A DNA stretch of 8,601 bases from JABFRJ01 sp031409695 (GTDB taxonomy: Bacteria > Pseudomonadota > Alphaproteobacteria > Rhizobiales > Hyphomicrobiaceae), in contig JANNXS010000054.1 in assembly GCA_031409695.1 (NCBI GenBank), forward strand, positions 1 to 8,601, in the 5' to 3' direction. The position numbers and the translations under genes are program-made. Shown here in pieces: positions 6,510 through 8,601 of the stretch; position 1 is the first letter of the stretch; the number at the start of each line of letters is the position of its first letter. Below the pieces are notes generated by a model. It was not told the DNA's origin, ran no database searches, and saw only the letters and a program-made list of their open reading frames with translations.

Positions 6510-6616
6510 CGGACGTGCCAGTACGTGAACGAGAGCGTTATTTCCGGCCAATCTGCACAGGAGGATCGCCGCGTCGCCCCGGCACGGATGTTGCTCTGGA
6601 TGCCAAGCCGACCGGG

Positions 6617-8601
6617 ATGTCCGCTGCGGGTCAGCCTGTGCCGGTGACGGTGGACAAGGTTTGCGTGCCAGCGTTCGGACTGAAGTCAGTTCATCTGCCA
6701 GCTACTGTGCCATCCGTCGGCACAACGAGGTCGCCTGTGACAGCATCTCCGTTCTGGCCTGCCACCCGCTCGGCACGGCCAGCTGCTTCCCGCGCGCTGT
6801 CAATCAGCGCTCGTCAATCCGCGCCGGCACGCAGCCAAGTGACCGGCGATGCGTCGGTCGGCGATCTGTTCGTGGTGGTCCGCCACAGGCTGCCGTCGAT
6901 CATTCTGTTGACGTTGCTGACGACGTGTCTAGGCGTTGCCTACATCGTCACGGCCAAACCCGAATACACCGCCAGCAGCGCAATTTTCGTCGATCCGCGT
7001 TCCCGCCGCATCGTCAACGAGGAGGTGCAGCAGGGAGGCTTTGGCGTCGACACATCACTGTTTGAGAGCCAAGTCTCGATCATCGGATCTGACGCAATCC
7101 TGCGTCGCGTTGTGACAGCTGAAAAGCTGACAAGTGATCCTGAATTTGTGCCGCCCGCGCGTTCGGGGTTGCTTGCAACCTTGAGTGACCGCGTGCGCGG
7201 CCCCCGGACGTCGCTGAACACTGTCGATCAGGCCGTCGAGGCGCTGGCACGAAAAACTAAGGTAAAACGCGCACAGAATACGTACGTCGTGACGGTTGAT
7301 GTGGCCACGGGTGAGCCGACAAAGTCCGCCCGGCTCGCCAACGCTGTTCTGAAAGCCTACCAGGACGATCAGACAGCGGCAAAATCCGATGCGGCGTCGC
7401 GGGCAAACGCTGCGATTGATGGGCGCCTCGAGGAATTGAAGGCGCAGGTGCGCAGCGCTGAACTGATGGTCGATGATTATCGGCGCCAGAACCGCATCGT
7501 CACGTCCGAAGGCGGCATGCTGAACGAACAGCAGTTGACCAAGCTGAACACAGAGCTTGCAGCCGTCCGGTCTCAAGTCGCCAACAACAAAGCCAAGCTT
7601 GACGAGTTACAGGCGACGCTGCGTCGCGGCGTCAGCCCGGATTCGTTGCCTGAAGCCATGGCATCGCCTGTTATTCAGAAACTGCGCGACCAACTTGCCT
7701 CAGCCCAACGGCGGGAAGCGGCGCTCTCCAGCCAGTTGCAGCCGCGCCACCCCGTGATGGCGGATGCGAACGCGCAAGTGGCGTCCGTCAGGGCACAGAT
7801 TGTCGGCGAGCTGCGTCGCATCACCGATCAAGTGCAGAACGAGTATCAAATAGCCGCCGGTCGCGAGCGCGAGATCCTCAAAACGCTCGGCGATAGCCAG
7901 CGCGAGGTGTCCGAGACGACCACATCGCAGATCCGCCTGCGCGAATTTGAACGGGAAGCGGACGCCTCCCGCGAGGTGTTGCGCGCCTTCCTGTCCCGCG
8001 CAAAGGAAACGCAGGAGCAAAAGGAAGTTCAAGTTGTCGAGGCCCGCGTGATCTCGCCGGCATCCGTCCCGCCCAGGCCATCAAGCCCGAACATTCCGCT
8101 CGTGCTGGCATTTTCGGCGTTCTCGGGACTTGGCCTCGGCACGCTCCGGGCGCTGCTGAAAGGCGCGCCGCTTGCCCCTGTGACAAACACCAGTGCGTCC
8201 CCGCAAGGTCAACGCTTGGCCTTTGATGGCGAGCACCCAACGCTGAAAGCGCTGGGAACGATACCGGCCCTTGGTCGACGTGGCGCCCTCGCGGCTGTCT
8301 TCACGGGGCAAAACCGAACACTTGGCCCAGCCGACGTCCTGCAGGCGCTCGCCGATCCAAAGAACCCCGCGCATCAGTTGTATCACGCAGGCGTCGAGCG
8401 GACGGTCGGCCGTTTGCGCGCTTTGTCGACCCCAGGCCAACAGCAGATCGTACTGATGGTCGCATCGGAAAAGGACGGAGGGACAAGCCTCGCGGCCCTC
8501 GCCGTTGCCCACACGTGTGCGGCGAAAGGTACACGGGTGTTGCTCATCGATGCTGCATCGGTTGATCCGGTGCTGTCGCTCGAGTTCGCAGGAGACCTGC
8601 A
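6617..8601 (+). CDS. GumC/ExoP-like polysaccharide co-polymerase with degenerate kinase domain (cut at right edge)
   Basis: At least 661 residues, open at the right edge. This is the chain-length and export protein of Wzy-dependent exopolysaccharide assembly: two inner-membrane helices with a large periplasmic coiled-coil domain between them. From ATG 6617, the first helix is at about 92-113 (LPSIILLTLLTTCLGVAYIV). A Wzz-type segment follows, then long coiled coils (about 240-470, including VDDYRRQN and NEQQLTKLN). The GNVR-type segment LREFEREADASREVLRAFLS starts at 441. A proline-rich PPRPSSPN precedes the second helix (about 493-512). The cytoplasmic C-terminal part resembles a bacterial tyrosine-kinase ATPase, but its P-loop reads SEKDGGTSLAA (617-627), without the lysine of GKS/T; the later VLLIDA with D645 is kept. 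The tyrosine tail is outside the window. The start is uncertain: GTG 6737 has GAGG six bases upstream and would remove 40 residues. The family is sure; kinase activity is doubtful. Confidence 0.9.
   Translation, partial: MSAAGQPVPVTVDKVCVPAFGLKSVHLPATVPSVGTTRSPVTASPFWPATRSARPAASRALSISARQSAPARSQVTGDASVGDLFVVVRHRLPSIILLTLLTTCLGVAYIVTAKPEYTASSAIFVDPRSRRIVNEEVQQGGFGVDTSLFESQVSIIGSDAILRRVVTAEKLTSDPEFVPPARSGLLATLSDRVRGPRTSLNTVDQAVEALARKTKVKRAQNTYVVTVDVATGEPTKSARLANAVLKAYQDDQTAAKSDAASRANAAIDGRLEELKAQVRSAELMVDDYRRQNRIVTSEGGMLNEQQLTKLNTELAAVRSQVANNKAKLDELQATLRRGVSPDSLPEAMASPVIQKLRDQLASAQRREAALSSQLQPRHPVMADANAQVASVRAQIVGELRRITDQVQNEYQIAAGREREILKTLGDSQREVSETTTSQIRLREFEREADASREVLRAFLSRAKETQEQKEVQVVEARVISPASVPPRPSSPNIPLVLAFSAFSGLGLGTLRALLKGAPLAPVTNTSASPQGQRLAFDGEHPTLKALGTIPALGRRGALAAVFTGQNRTLGPADVLQALADPKNPAHQLYHAGVERTVGRLRALSTPGQQQIVLMVASEKDGGTSLAALAVAHTCAAKGTRVLLIDAASVDPVLSLEFAGDL
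6727..6739 (+). promoter_or_regulatory. Alternative ribosome-binding site and GTG start of the GumC/ExoP-like gene
   Basis: GAGG at 6727-6730 lies six bases before an in-frame GTG at 6737. This is a better ribosome-binding site than the one before ATG 6617 (only CCGGG directly upstream). If used, the protein begins with TASPFWPATRSARPA after the initiator and has about 51 cytoplasmic residues before the first membrane helix. Confidence 0.4.

Larger units (their letters stand above)
6409..6616. promoter_or_regulatory. Divergent control region of the exopolysaccharide locus
   Basis: 208 bases separate the starts of the sugar phosphotransferase (minus) and the GumC/ExoP-like gene (plus); the two may be controlled together from here. 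Besides the overlapping promoter candidates near 6479-6509, it contains a perfect AGGAGG at 6559-6564 with no ATG, GTG or TTG within the normal 5-13 bases downstream. The plus-strand reading frame of the GumC-like gene stays open through this whole region, so its start cannot be set by an upstream stop. Confidence 0.5.

Overview
This window looks like chromosomal DNA from a GC-rich proteobacterium, most likely an alphaproteobacterium of the Hyphomicrobiales type. That is inferred from the gene families (an FadE-like acyl-CoA dehydrogenase with the extra N-terminal domain, a YciK-like short-chain dehydrogenase, a DUF3995 membrane protein, a GumC/ExoP-like exopolysaccharide protein), not from any marker gene. 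Coding density is high. No tRNA, rRNA, insertion sequence or CRISPR array was seen. The largest gene-free stretches are about 210 bases, and both are divergent promoter regions.

Left part (1-2204), acyl-CoA and small-molecule metabolism. The N-terminal 66 residues of an FadE-like acyl-CoA dehydrogenase run off the left edge on the minus strand. Next come a GFA/CENP-V-fold zinc protein (minus) and, divergently, a complete second acyl-CoA dehydrogenase (plus). The second enzyme appears to carry its catalytic glutamate at the isovaleryl/long-chain position instead of the usual C-terminal one.

Middle part (2229-4785), four minus-strand genes with gaps of 67-142 bases: a small secreted protein of unknown function, a short-chain dehydrogenase, a four-helix DUF3995 membrane protein and a phytanoyl-CoA-dioxygenase-family Fe(II)/2-oxoglutarate oxygenase. 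Whether they form one transcription unit cannot be decided from sequence. Their functions do not obviously form one pathway.

Right part (4936-8601), the edge of an exopolysaccharide locus. A WcaJ/ExoY-type undecaprenyl-phosphate sugar phosphotransferase (minus) would load the first sugar onto the lipid carrier. Divergent from it, a GumC/ExoP-like polysaccharide co-polymerase (plus) would control chain length and export. It has an unusually long cytoplasmic N-terminus and a C-terminal kinase-like domain whose P-loop has lost its lysine; the window ends inside that domain. The glycosyltransferases, flippase and polymerase expected for such a locus would lie to the right.

I found no clearly new multi-gene system. 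The best leads are the degenerate P-loop, the divergent control region with its unclear gumC-like start, and the position of the catalytic base in the complete acyl-CoA dehydrogenase.
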